Part shown: piece after piece, positions 34,372-46,900 of the stretch
How the letters are laid out: every line of letters begins with the position of its first letter
How positions within the stretch are numbered: the first letter of the stretch is position 1
Source of the DNA: Proteles cristata cristata
Taxonomy: Eukaryota; Chordata; Mammalia; Carnivora; Hyaenidae
DNA length: 64,000 nucleotides
Direction of reading: 5' to 3'
Assembly (NCBI GenBank): GCA_017311185.1
Contig: JAESUZ010002871.1
Span: forward strand, 186,001-250,000
Notes under the pieces: model-generated
What the model saw: only the letters and a program-made list of their open reading frames with translations
Databases searched by the model: none
What the model was told of the DNA's origin: nothing
Translations under genes and position numbers: made by a program

Positions 34372-34591
34372 TTTTTTTTTTTAAATGTTTTATTTATTTT
34401 TAGGAGAGAGAAAGAGAGACAGCGTGAGCAGGGGAGGGTCAGAGAGAGAGGGAGTCACAGACTGAAACAGGCTCCAGGCTCTGAACTGGCAGTCAGCACA
34501 GAGCCCGACGCGGGGCTCGAACCCACGATCCGTGAGATCATGACCCAAGCGAAAGTCGGACGCCCAACCAACTAAGCCACCCAGGCACCCT
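34372..34591 (-). repeat. CAN-SINE, young, nested
   Basis: Young-subfamily body (CAGACTGAAACAGGCTCC, GACTAAGCCACCC). It sits between two AGCCATTC plus poly-T copies (34362 and 34593), so it inserted into the poly(T) of the SINE that follows. Confidence 0.93.
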
Positions 34592-34602
34592 GAGCCATTC
34601 TT

Positions 34603-34833
34603 TTTTTTTTTTTAATGTGTTAATGTGTATTCATTTTTGAGAGAGAGAGAGACAGACAGGGACAGAGCATGATGGGGTACGGACAGAGAGAGAGGGAGAC
34701 ATAGAATCTGAGGCAGGCTCCAGGCTCCGAGCTTTTAGCACAGAGCTCGACATGAGACTGGATCTCATGAACTATGAGATCATGACCTGAGCTGAAGTCA
34801 GACACTTAACCAACTGAGCCACCCAGGCACCCC
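34603..34833 (-). repeat. CAN-SINE, older, host of a nested copy
   Basis: Its target-site duplication CATTTTAGCCATTCTT (34356-34371) versus CATTTTAATCATTCTT (34834-34849) now brackets both SINEs. Confidence 0.93.
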
Positions 34834-34985
34834 CATTTTAATCATTCTTAAGCATACAATTCAATGGCATTAGGTATATTCACCATATTGTGGAATCATT
34901 ATCACTTTCCATTTCTAGAACTTTATTATTATTCCAAGCATAAACTCTGTTAACTATTAAATGGTAACTCCTCTTTCTTCCCTCC

Positions 34986-35619
34986 TGCTGTGTTTTGATG
35001 GATTTTTGTTGTTGTTTTGCCTCAGTTAGATAATTAGCTAACTTTTTCCCTCTGCTATCAAGATTCCAGCCTTTAGTAACTTATTATAAGTTACTAATTT
35101 TCTGCTTCTAATCTGCTGTGGCCTAAGAAACATCATGTAGCTTATCAAAATTGTATGTAAAGTAGAAGCTAACAGAACTTCTTATCCCTAAAAGCCTTTC
35201 CTATACAGAAAAGAGCTAGGACTTTATGATGACTATTTCAACTGTTAAGATACCTTTTCCTAGCTCAGTTCCTAGACATTTCCCAAAGATTTTATATTTG
35301 TAAGTCAGAATTCTGGAAAAGTGGAGTATTACTGATTTTAAGAGAATAGTAGATGAATAACCAGAAATGCCTTATATTTTGTATTTTCAAAAAAACCCTT
35401 TCATTCACCAAGTTACCCCCTAGTTAGTTTCATTTTAAAGAGAAGTTTTATAATATGAGTGAACTGTGGTAATATGACTATAAATACCTTTTAAGAAGCA
35501 TCGCTATGGAGAAAGGGAGGTTCATTCACATGCAGTAATCGGTGTTTCCACGAGCTCACTTGGACCTGACATGCATTTCATTGGTGTTTGTTTTAATATC
35601 TAAGATTCTTCTTTTACAG
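34986..35619. other. AT-rich intergenic DNA before the orphan exon
   Basis: No repeat or coding segment recognised. The last 15 bases are pyrimidine-rich and end in CAG. Confidence 0.5.
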
Positions 35620-35760
35620 GTATTTGATTTCACTGCCATAGACTTGGCATCTGAGACTGATGAAATTCCAGATATTATACCTTTGGAAGAGGAGGATGGA
35701 TCAGATCATTCACATGCTAATAGCCCTGAGTCCTCTCAGGGCAAAAAGTTGAATAACTAA
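35620..35760 (+). CDS. Unassigned candidate terminal coding exon
   Basis: I do not recognise this gene. A pyrimidine-rich tract ending CTTCTTTTACAG (35608-35619) is followed by 46 codons open in phase 0 and a TAA at 35758-35760. The peptide starts VFDFTAIDLASETDE, continues IPDIIPLEEEDGSDHSH and ends SSQGKKLNN: acidic, serine-rich and hydrophilic, like a disordered protein tail. Upstream DNA is not open in a convincing way, so this would be a last exon. ATTAAA at 35803 and AATAAA at 36005 follow. It lies in the PLIN2-HAUS6 spacer on the same strand as both. It could be an alternative last exon of PLIN2 (exons 2, 4, 6 and 7 end in phase 0), the last exon of an unannotated gene, or chance. Confidence 0.4.
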   Translation, partial: VFDFTAIDLASETDEIPDIIPLEEEDGSDHSHANSPESSQGKKLNN

Positions 35761-36004
35761 CAAGAAAATATTCCTTTTGGCTCAATACACAATTTGTGTC
35801 ACATTAAACTTCATGCTTGCTTTTGTGTTTATTCCTGAGGCTTTGGGGATTAATCCAGTGTGGGTTAATCTGTTGGTTTTTTTTTTTTTTGGCTAATTGG
35901 TCTTAATTGTGATGAAACTGATCAAAACTTGTGTAAGAGAACCTAGTTCTGAATCGTATATCATTTTATATAAATCGTGAAAATTTAATAATTGAAATGC
36001 CTAT

Positions 36005-36010
36005 AATAAA
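36005..36010 (+). terminator. Candidate polyadenylation signal after the orphan exon
   Basis: AATAAA 245 bases after the TAA of the orphan exon, followed by GGTGCTGTATAATTTTGAG. Confidence 0.45.
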
Positions 36011-36196
36011 AATGGTGCTGTATAATTTTGAGTTAGTGACTTCTTTTTTTAATATTGAAGTAGTAAATGTTTGTTTTTGTTTTGATTTTGGCCTCCCAGT
36101 ATGGGGGTGTCTTACTGGGTCTGTAGGTCAGGGTTTTTTTTGCTTTCTCCTAGCCTAGGGGTGGGTATCTGAAAACAAGTCAGCTGGGAGGAAGTA

Positions 36197-36412
36197 TATC
36201 ATGATGAGTAAAGATTGTGGATTTTAATCTTAGCTCTGCCACTTAAGAGTTGTGTGACTTTAAACGATTTACATAATTTCCCTGTACCTCAACTTCCTCA
36301 TCTGTAAAATGGGGATTTAGTTTGATGATAATAATAGGTTTGTTATGAAGACTAAACAAATTAACATTTGTGAAAAGCTTAGAGCAATGCCTGGCACAGG
36401 GTAGCATTAAAT
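36197..36412 (+). repeat. MIR
   Basis: Well-preserved forward MIR: CTTAGCTCTGCCACTTAAG, TTGTGTGACTTTAAACG, CTCATCTGTAAAATGGGG and AGAGCAATGCCTGGCACAGG. Confidence 0.85.
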
Positions 36413-37680
36413 AAATTGTAGAAACAATGGTCAGGCTAGTAGCAATGAGCATCCCTAGTGTTTAAAAAAAAAAATAAAAGTTTCGGGAGAAGTTTTGCTC
36501 TAATAAGAAATGGAGTAGTAGCTAAAAAGGCATTGGGGTCAATGGATTTTTTTTTTTTTAAACAATGGAAATACAGCATGTTGGTATACTTACAGGAAGA
36601 ATTGGTGATGCAGGAGAGAATGAGACAGATGCTGGAGGAAACTCGTTGAGTAGGAGAATATGAACGTGACCTGATGAATAAGTCGAAGGACTAATCTTAG
36701 GGAGGTGCACCTTGATTCATTCAGATTAATGACATTAATATGGGCAACGATATAGGCAGGTTGGTAAACTGTTGATAGAAGGTCCTTTTGGAAGAATCTA
36801 TTAACTAAGGACAAAAGACATCAATGAGAAGAGGAGAAAGGAAGCACTGGACATTTAAGGGAAGAAGATATGCACAATTGTGTGGGGAGTGATATCTGGG
36901 AAAAATAGGGCGGGGAAGGCAGGCCTCAGAGCCCATTTGAGTTGTCATGAATTTTGAGTGACAACAGGCATCATGATTGTGTTTACAGGCTAAGTTGCAG
37001 GTGTGGGGTAGGCAGAAAGCTGGATGTAATAGGGACTTGGGTTCTGCCAAATAAATCTGGCAAAGAGAAAAAGGGGCTAGATTGCTGAGAAGAGTTCAAG
37101 GAACTGAAAGGCCAGGACATTGAAAGGTCATCTAAGTGGATACTGAAATCAGCAAAAGTTATCCCGAGAGTAAGGTGGGAGAGATAAGTAAGTCTAAACC
37201 TAAAAAATGAGGTCCAGCGCCCATCTTATACGTGACCTCCAAAAGCAAGAGTTGTGGGAGAAAGCATAACATTCAAAGGAGCTGGTTTTAGTGAGGCAAT
37301 ATCGCCAGAGGTGACAATAAGAAATAAGCAGAATACCCCTTCCCCTCCCCTCCCCTCCCACCCCGCGCCCATTTCCAGACCCTGTTGTATATGGGGTGTG
37401 AGGGAGATAAGTCATCAGTGGAGAGGGTTGCTGGAGAAAGCTGTATACTTAGGGGAGAGCCAGATTTCTTACACCAGGAAGATGAAAGGAACATTTAGCA
37501 TTTGAGGGCATACAAGGTTTTACTAACAATTGACCTGGGGCTTAGTGGTTAGATCTCACAGCTAGTGAGACTGGTGAAGACGGAAACCAATGCTCTTAAA
37601 CTAGACCGAGTCACAGTCCTAAATCTACGGCTTTTAGACGACGAAATAGACCTACATGAGCAAAAAGAGTCACAGACACT
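36413..37680. other. Intergenic DNA upstream of HAUS6
   Basis: No gene or familiar repeat seen. A C-rich run at 37338-37360 is the only compositional oddity before the CpG island. Confidence 0.5.
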
Positions 37681-37959
37681 AAAAACCAGAAAGCGCGAGG
37701 CTGCACAGCCCTGCAAGATACTTCTTGCAGTTACCCAAGCGCGAGAGTTCAACGGCAGCGCAACGCACTGTGGGTCTTGTAGTTTTTCGGCTGGGCCTGC
37801 TGGGAAGGGAAGGAGAGAAGGGTGCTTTGCATGGCGGGAGATATAGTCGGCGGAGGAAGTCCCTCCTCCACCGGAAGCCGCGCCGCCCCGGCGTCTACCG
37901 CTTTTCCGGAAGCGCGGGAGTCTTGGTCTGTGTTGGCTTCGCTTAGGCAGCTCTGCTGT

Positions 37960-40900
37960 AGTACCGTTAGGGACTCCATTTCCCTGGGATTTTACGTCCA
38001 TTTGAGGTGAAATGACTCCGGGCGAGAGAGGAACCAGCGGTGGCAGTGGAGGGGCCGCCACTCCCTCAGGCTGCCCGTAGGGAGGGCGCATGAAGGCCCC
38101 CTGAGTCGTTCAGGCCTGCGCTTAGTTCCATTGCAGTGATACTGCCTCCCGCGAAGATGAGCTCGGTGTGGGTCACCAATTTCGAGAAGGAGCATCTCTG
38201 GATGTATCTGCACGCGCTCGGTTTCGAGCCAGGACCGGCCACCGTTGCCTCCGGAAAGATCGTGTCTCACACGCACCTCGGAGTGTAAGGAGCCTGGAGC
38301 TGGCGGGGCGGGGGAGTCCGAGCCCAGGCGCCCCGGTGTGACCCACCCTTCCGCGGACCTTGTTAGGTTGACGAATCTAGTAGCCGAGCGGTTATTGTGT
38401 GCCAGCGGTGGCTACAATGCCCTTGCTCCCAGTGGCGGCCAGACTGGTTGCTGAAGCCGACAATTACGGGATGTGCCGGGAGGGCTTTATAGGGGAGTGA
38501 TTTCTGCAGTTGGGGCCAAACTGGAGAGGGACCGCTTAACCCTGCTTTAGTGGTGATGCTGGGTGGTGTGTGACTTTGAGGGAGGGATGGCGAGTTGGCA
38601 GTGGAATTAGGACTCCAGAGAGACTTTTAATTTCAAGGTGGCTCTTTAGTTTGTAGTTTTTGCTCTTTGAATTAGCAAAAACTGTTTTCCGTAGTTCGCA
38701 AAAAATAGAAAAGGAAATTAGGATGGCAAGTACAAGTCCCTTTTCTACATTGCCACTAATACAATAGTTATCATAAATCTAAATACTTTGCTTCTATTTC
38801 TGTGTTTAAATTTATCAACTGTAGAGTATTATTTTACCCACTATAGGTAAAGAGAAATTTGAGATAGGTTATTTCCTGTCCTCCGCCTTTTGACTTTTCT
38901 GATTGTTATTTCAGTTCTTTTAGTGGCAGTATTTATTAAATAAAAAAAAATTTTTTTTTTAATTTTAGAGAGAGATGGAGCGTGAGCAGGAGAGAAGGGG
39001 AGAGAGAGAGAGAGAGACAGACAGACTGACAGAGAATGAGTATCTTAAGCAGGCTCCACGCTTAGTGCCCAGCTGGAGTCCCTAACCCTGGGATTAAGAC
39101 CTGAGCTGAGATCTAGAGTCAGACACTCAACCACTGAGCCACCCAGCTGCCTCATAGATATCCTTTTTTTTTTTTTTTAAAGGTGTCCTCTTTATAATGC
39201 TTCAAGCATGAGTGTACCATCAACTTTACTTAAAAAAATTTTTAAGACTTTTTAAAAAATTCACTTACATCTATGTACGGTAAAATTCTTTTTGAGTGAA
39301 GTCCGAAGATTTTCTAGTTTCTGTGCGGAAGTAGTTATGTAACTGCTTATAAACACTTAACATACATGATCCAGCAATTTCATTCCTGAGTATTTGCCCT
39401 CAAGATTTGCGTTTTGGAAAAATCATTTTGATTGTATTACAGAGAATGGATTAGGGGGGGAATTAGAACTTTGCAGTTAGATAGCCTAAACTAAGGCAGC
39501 AATGGCAATGGAAAGAAAAGGTGATTCATTCAGTTCGTTTACTTAACAGGTATTAGTTGAACCCACTATTGGACCTAGATATACAGTGGTGAACAGAATA
39601 GAAATATTTTCCTTTACAGAATATCAGACTAGTGGATGAACAAACCTTCATTTAACAAATATCTTATTAAAAATCATAATTGTCAAAGTGAAAACAACAG
39701 GATACTATGTGAAAAAATACCTGGTTTGAGAGATGATAAGAAGGTAGGAACTTGATTTGTGTTTGTTGAGGAAGAGAAACATTTGAAGGACAAAAGAGTT
39801 GTTTGACAGAGGAATAAGTATGGGGCTTTTAACTCTTTTTTTTCCAACTGCAGAACATAGCTTTATGTGTTCATAGAAGGAGTAGTCACGTATATTTGCC
39901 ATGCATTCCAGTGCCTCACAGTTCCTTTTGTAATTGCCTAACCCCTAAGCAGTTAGTTTCTTTTTAGGGTCTGAAAATAAGGAACCACCCAATTGAGATA
40001 TCCCTTCAGATCATTGTTGACAATGTATTGCACATGGAAATATCTCAATTCCCTGTTCTAAATATTAAAAATATTTTATATTAAAAAAGTTTTTGTGGGA
40101 TGCCTGAGTGCCTCGGTTGAGCCTCCGACTCTTTATTTTGGCTCAGGTCATGATCTCACAGTCCAGAGATTGAGCCCCAAGTCAGGCTCTGTGCTGAGCG
40201 TGGTGCCTGCTTGGGATTCTCTCTCATCTCTCTCTCTCTCTCTCAAAAAAAAAATTACATTCGCATATAATTAGCATAGACTATCCTCTTAGTCTATACT
40301 CTATTATGTTCTAATGAGTTTCTGTTTTTGATAATGTCTTCAGTTCCATCTGAGACATTTCCTTTATAGTTATTTGGTTCCTTTGCTTTTAACTTTTTTT
40401 GATAATCCATTGGCAAGCTGTTCTCTTTTGCACCCATGCAGATGACCTTGTTACGCTAGTGTAATGGGGGATCACTCTCATAATCTTTTTTTATCTGATA
40501 ACTTTGGCAGGTTATTTCTTTTCCTTCTTGACTGTAAACTTTAACTTCTTTTGGGATATGTGTTCCATTTTTTTCCCCTTTTCATTTATCCAGAGAACTT
40601 AAATGGCTTTTTTCTTTCTTATTTTTTTAACTTAAAATTTTTTTTAGTGTTTTATTTATTTCTGAGAGAGAGAGAGACAGCGAGACAGTGTGAGCAGGGG
40701 ACGGTCAGAGAGGGAGATATAGAACCTGAAGCAGGCTCTAGGCTCTGAGCTAGCTGTCAGCACAGAGCCCGATGTGGGACCCGAACCCATGAACTGTGAG
40801 ATCATGACCCGAGCTGAAGTCAGACTCCCAACCGACAGAGCCACCCAGGCGCCCCTATTTTTTTTTTTTTTAACTTTTTAATGTTTGTTAATTTTGATAG

Positions 40901-43900
40901 AGAGAGAGGCAGAGTTTCAGTGAGGGAGGGGCAGAGAGAGGGGCACAGAATCTGAAGCAGGCTCCAGGCTCTGAGCTGTCAGCACAGAGCCTGATGTGGG
41001 GCTCGAACTCATGAAATGCAAGATCATGACCTTAGCCAAAGTCAGATGCTGAACCAACTGAGCCACCCAGCCGCCCCTTAAATTGCTTTTCTCATTTTCC
41101 ATTCTACTGCTCTGCCTTCAATGCTAGGCCTTTGGAAAATGGTGGCTATATCTCTGTGCCATGTTTTACATATTTTGCCTTGGGAAATGCCAAAGTCTAG
41201 CTTAGAATCCTGTAGGTAGGACATGTAATGGAACACCATTATCTGAGGCAGATCCTTTCCATCAGCAGGTTGTTGCTGTAGAGGAGATTCAGAAAACTCT
41301 CCTCCTGGCTGTGACAGTTCCTGAGTTTTCTGTCTTACCAGACACCAAGGGTTGAGACAGGGCTGTGAGGAGTAGACATCCATTTTAGAACAGTGGCTGC
41401 TGACTCTAGCCCAGTGACTGCCCTACTGCCCGTAGATTAGCTCTTGATTCCTCACAGCATTTCTTACAAGGTGTAGTTGTTATTTTTAACATATTGTATT
41501 TTTTTTTTGGTGTTGTCTTGATTAGTTAGGGAAATCAGAAAAACTAAAACTCTGAAAGACTTGCTAGAATTGCATTATATGATGGTGGTTCTGGGGTTAA
41601 AATATAATGGTAAAGACACTGGACTCAGGTCAGAAAACAAGATTTTAGATCACTGCTCTTGCACATCCCAGTTATATGATTTTGGGTAATTTTCGCAAAC
41701 CTCTATAAATTAAAAAATTTTCATCTTTGTAATGAGAATAATCAAACTACATTCTAATGTCATAAAATAATCCATGGAAAAGCAGGTAACACAGAACTTC
41801 ATGGTTCTGGTGAAGATTAGATCAATTATTGCCTCTAAAAGGCTTAAAATAATACCTGGGAAATGATAAACTATTATTAGTTATTTTTATTGTATTTCAG
41901 TAAATGTTGGTTTGTATCATCTTCACGTGTCATAGGCCAAAGTTTTCTCCCTACCTAATTAGACTTTTCTTCTTTTGTAGAATAGTCTCATTGCAATAAA
42001 GGCAGTTCTACGAGTTTTTTTCTATTTCATCTGTATTTTCAGAATCAGAAAGTAAAAGTTTGTTTTTCTTATTTATAAAGATGTAGATGAATGAAAAATT
42101 AATTTGCTTTGACCTCTTGAAGAGAATGGAAAATATTAATTTTTGTTAAACTCTTACACAGCTTATGATGATGTTTACATTTATTAACCATCCCCCCCAC
42201 CCCCCACCCCGCTTCTATTTCTTTTTAAACTACTAGGAACATGTTTGACAAGCTGAATCGTGATGCCTTTCAAATTGTTTCTTATTTTTTGTTCCACACG
42301 TTGGACAAATCTCTCACCAAAGAAGTTTTCAAGTGAGTCAAGTTACTTTTTTTTTTTTTTTTTTAGGTAGTCATTCTCAAATTTGAAAAGAGCATATGCT
42401 TTTGTATAAGCCAGAATTTCAACTTTAGCTTTTCACTGTTATTTTGGATGGTTGTCACACAAATCAGGTTTGAGTCTTAGAAATTTAGTGCCTAAGTTTT
42501 GTAAATATGAGTGATTTTTCTTTGGCACTTACCTTAAAATCATTGATCATTTCGTGGATACGATAGATTTTGTTTTATAAAATTATTTCGTAACATTCTT
42601 CATAATTATTAGGCGGAACAGTTAATTGGTACCAGTCTATCTATATACTCACTTTGGTCTTACTTTTGTTTGTTTTTTGTTGATTACCCCCTACCTTACT
42701 CCTTTTCATGTAGGCAGTTACTGGTTTTATCTGTTTTTAGTTTTATTTAACACTTAATTTTTTAAATCTATTTTTACTTTTAGGTCTCTGTAAATCATTA
42801 TTTTTGTCACTGATATATAAAAGTGTCAAATGCTGTAGGCGAAAATCATTCCTATTAAATTTAGTCTCATGTTAGATACTATTGAATATTTAGTAGTTTG
42901 AGGAGGACATAAAAATGTGAATACCCACTAACCTTGGTTCCAAGTTAGTTTGCATGTGATTTGGGATTCCTCTGTCAGAAAAAGTGTTAAAATTTGTTTT
43001 AATATTTATATTGTGCCATTAATCTCTTAAGTAGAAAAGCAACAAGTAAATCCTTTGTTTAGGCATTGTTATTTTTGATAATTTATTCTTACTATTTTGT
43101 CTTCAGTTAAAGTTAGGAGTGACTAGGAGAACAGGTATTTTTAAAACATTTTTTTTGGAAATCTATATCATTAAGCTGTAGGGCTTTGTCTGCCACAATA
43201 AAAAAATATATTTTCTGATTTTTTTTTTTAAATGTTTTATTTATTTCTAGGAGAGAGAGAGACAGCGTGAGCAGGGGAGGGTCAGAGAGAGAGGGAGTGA
43301 CAGACTCTGAAACAGGCTCCAGGCTCTGAGCTGGCAGTCAGCACAGAGCCCGACGCGGGGCTCAAACCCAGAACCGCGAGATCATGACCTAAGCGAAAGT
43401 CGGACGCTTAACCGACTAAGCCACCCAGGCGCCCCTCTGATTTTTTTTTCTGATGATAAACAAAATATAGCTCATTTTAAGCAATTCAAGAAATGCAAAA
43501 AATATAAAGAAGAAAGTAAAAATCATTGCTAAACTCACAAACTAGAAGAAAATATCACTGTTGACATTCTAGCCTTTTAGTCTGTTTATTCCATGCATAC
43601 TTATTTTTTTTTAATATGACTATAGAATATATGTTATGCTATAGAAATATAAAAAAATTTGCCTCAGGATACAAATTTATCAGGGGAAAGCAATAGGTAA
43701 ATTTTATAGTCTGTTATTTTTGACTAAAGCAGAGGCAAAACCTTTTAATAATTTAATAACTTGTTTAACCATAAAACAGTAGCAAAAACTGATTATGACT
43801 AGGAGTCAAAAGCTCTTAGGTCATTCCTTTTGTACTCTTCCTGTGTAACTATTTATGTTTCTCTCTCTCTCCCTTTCTCTCTTTTCTTTTTTTTTTTTTT

Positions 43901-46900
43901 ATTTATTTCTAGGAGAGAGAGAGAGAGAGAGACAGCGTGAGCAGGGGAGGGTCAGAGAGACAGGGAGTCGCAGACTGAAACAGGCTCCAGGCTCTGAGCT
44001 GGCAGTCAGCACAGAGCCCAACGCGGGGCTCCAACCCACGATCCGCGAGATCATGACCTAAGTGAAAGTCGGACGCTTAACCGACTAAGCCACCCAGGCG
44101 CCTCTCCCTTTCTCTCTTTTCTAGGCTTAACATACTAATTTGTTTATACCATGTTTATGCATTAGTCCAGTGAATCCATAGACAGTGGGGTCTTTAGCTG
44201 ATTCATAGTAATTGTAAAGCTGATTTATTCTTTCACTTAACATATCTATTCACTGATGATTTACAGTAAACTGACCTTAGCCTTATATTTATAAAGAAAA
44301 AGACCCAATTTCTCATAAGTTGGTGTCTTTCTTTAGTTAAAGTCTACAAATGTTAGCCTTGGTTCATTTAGTGCTAATGTTTCTAGTATAGGAGATAAGT
44401 TTCACTTTTAAAAATTTTGCTGAGTTTTCTTGTTTATAATCCTAACGCTTTTATATTTGTTTTTAAGGCTTTGTTGGCCTCCATTTGACCAAAAAAGTGA
44501 CACTGAGTTCCGGAAACATTGTTGTGAATGGTTAAAAAAGATTTCTGTAAGTATTGTCTTTCTGGAAGATGCAAACTTAAAGAAGTTAGAAACTACATTA
44601 AATTTTTTGTTCCGGCTTTATTGAAGTATAATTATACATTAAATTTTTGGAGGTGAAATCTTTTTATTTCTCTTATGTTCACAGTATAAGAGCAAGGAAG
44701 TATTTGTTAGAATAACACTTTTTGATGGTTTGGTTAGGATTCTGTATGTTTCTAGGAAATCTGCTATACTGGCTAGATGCCATTGGAAATAGGCTTTCAA
44801 GTTCCTAGGATTTTATATCAGTTTATGTTTAAAGAAAACGTTTTTTGACCATAGATAATTTTAGCTTGTGTCCCCAAATAGTATCAGTAATTGTGGCTTT
44901 ATATTGTAATTGTTTTTTGTGACCAAGTCCACTAAAAATTTAGAAAGATTCAAATAGTCAGCTTCTGGTTCAAGTGGACTAATCCTGATCATTCCTATTA
45001 TGCTACAAAAACAGGATGATGTAAATATAAAGGTTATTATTGATAAGGTCTTCAAATCATCTTATTTCTTTTTTCCATAGGCTGAATGTGGAAGTAGCTT
45101 TCCTCAAGTTGTTGGTTCACTATTTCTTTCTCCTGGTGGTCCTAAATTTATTCATCTGATGTATCATTTTGCAAGATTTGTAGCAATAAAATATATAAAA
45201 GCCCATTCTAGAAGTAAGTTACGTTTTTAGCAGGACTTGTTTTGGGTTTTACATTTTTATTGTTTTTCGTAATATGTAAGTTATAAAGAAATTTTAATAC
45301 AATAAGATAAGATAAAAACAATAATTTACCTCAAAAGACATATAGTTAATATTCTACTGGAACTGTAGTTTGAAAGCTTGTAATGAATGTAAGTAACTAT
45401 CCAGATTATTTTATTATGTTCTAATACAAGGGTTGGGAAATATTTTCTGTATAAGACCAGATGGTAAATATTTTTGGCTTTGTGGACCACAGAGGTCTCT
45501 TTCACATATACTTCTATTTTTTTTTTTTTTTTAAATACTACCCTTAGGGGCGCCCAGGGGGCTCAGTTGGTTAAGTGTCCGTTTCTTGATTTCAGTTGGG
45601 TCATGATCTCATGGTTTGTGAGTTTGAGCCCTGCAACAGGCTCTGTGCTGACAGTGCCGAGGCTGCTTAGGATATTCTCTCTCTCCCCCTCCTACCCATC
45701 CCACCGCCTCTCTGCTTTTCTCCCACTAATGCTGTCCCTGTCTCTCTGTCTCAAAGTAAAACTTAAAGATAGAATATAACCTTTTAAAAACATAGAAAGC
45801 ATTCCTAGCTTGCTACCTCACAGAACTAGCCAGAGGGCTAAATTAGACTTGGCAGGTTATAGTTTGCCTCTACTACATTGTATTAAATGTTGTGTTGTGT
45901 GAAGTTTACTTTGGCTACTGTCAATGTGTTTAATTTTTTTGTTAGAAATTGCTGTTTTAAAGGGATTTGATCTGTTTCTTCATTCATGGAAACAAAATAC
46001 TTGATTTTTAAGCTAAGACTTAAAAAGCATTCTTAAAAGAATGCTATTTGTAGTTTATTAGATATGCTCTTCTGTTTAATTGGTTTATGCTTGGGGCGCC
46101 TGGGTGGCTCAGTTGGTTAAGTGTCCAACGTCAGCTCAGGTCATGATGTCACAGTTTGTGGGTTCGAGCCCCGCGTCAGGCTCTGTGCTGACAGCCAGCT
46201 CAGAGCCTAGAGCCTGTTTCAGATTCTGTGTCTCTCTCTCTTTCTGACCCTCCACTGTTCACGCTGTCTCTTTCTCAGAAATAAATAAAAACATCAAAAA
46301 AATTGGTTTATGCTCATAAAACATGGGTAAGAAAATACAGAAAAGTGGATTCAACAAAACACCATCCATCTTCCAATTTCTACAGACAACCATTGCTGAC
46401 ATTTTATGTCATTTATTTTCTTATAGCATTAAAACTTTTTTTATACATATTATTTCTATACATTTTAATTACTTTGAATAAGTAATATTTTTCATGATTC
46501 AAAAAATCAAAAGGTATACAAATTTATCTTTTTCTTCTGTGCTCTACCTAGTTTGCCTTCATAGAAGCAAGCAGTGTAATTCACAATACAGGCAAATGCG
46601 TGTGTAATGTATATTTATATATTATACATATATTCTTTTTTAAAATTCTAAATAGCAACATGCATTGGGTTTTGAATGTTGTATCTTTCACACAACAGTA
46701 TATATTGGAGATCATCTCGTATCAGTTTATAGAGCTTCCTTCCTAAATGCTCTCTTTTTAGAACTGTATATTTGAATGGGATATACTGTAATACGTATAT
46801 ACTTAATTAAAAATTTTACATTATATATATTTCTAATTTTTTATTTTATGTATGTATGTATTTATTTATTTTTAATGTTTTATTTATTTTTTGAGAGAGA

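Larger units (their letters stand above)
34326..34985 (-). repeat. Old L1 3' region carrying nested SINEs
   Basis: The L1 phrases AATTGTGAAATATACGCAGC (left) and TACAATTCAATGGCATTAGG, TTTCCATTTCTAGAAC (right) are interrupted at 34372-34833 by two SINEs. Confidence 0.78.
37700..38340. promoter_or_regulatory. HAUS6: HAUS6 CpG-island promoter
   Basis: GC- and CpG-rich, TATA-less. Two minus-strand matches to the ZNF143/THAP11 site ACTACAATTCCCAGMATGC lie at 37765-37783 (reads ACTACAAGACCCACAGTGC) and 37829-37847 (reads ACTATATCTCCCGCCATGC). Two ETS-type sites follow: ACCGGAAGC at 37870-37878 and TTCCGGAAGC at 37904-37913. This set is typical of housekeeping and cell-cycle promoters. Transcription probably starts between about 37915 and 38000. 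Confidence 0.8.

Noticed and set aside
35881..36060. Processed pseudogene explanation for the 35.6-kb exon
   Set aside because: No poly(A) tail after the AATAAA, no flanking duplication, and the 5' boundary coincides with a splice acceptor rather than a random truncation. Kept only as a weak alternative.
37549..38091. 180-residue open frame on the minus strand over the HAUS6 promoter
   Set aside because: It lies in a CpG island where stop codons are rare. It is proline/arginine/serine-rich with no domain and overlaps the HAUS6 leader; no splice or polyadenylation signals support it.
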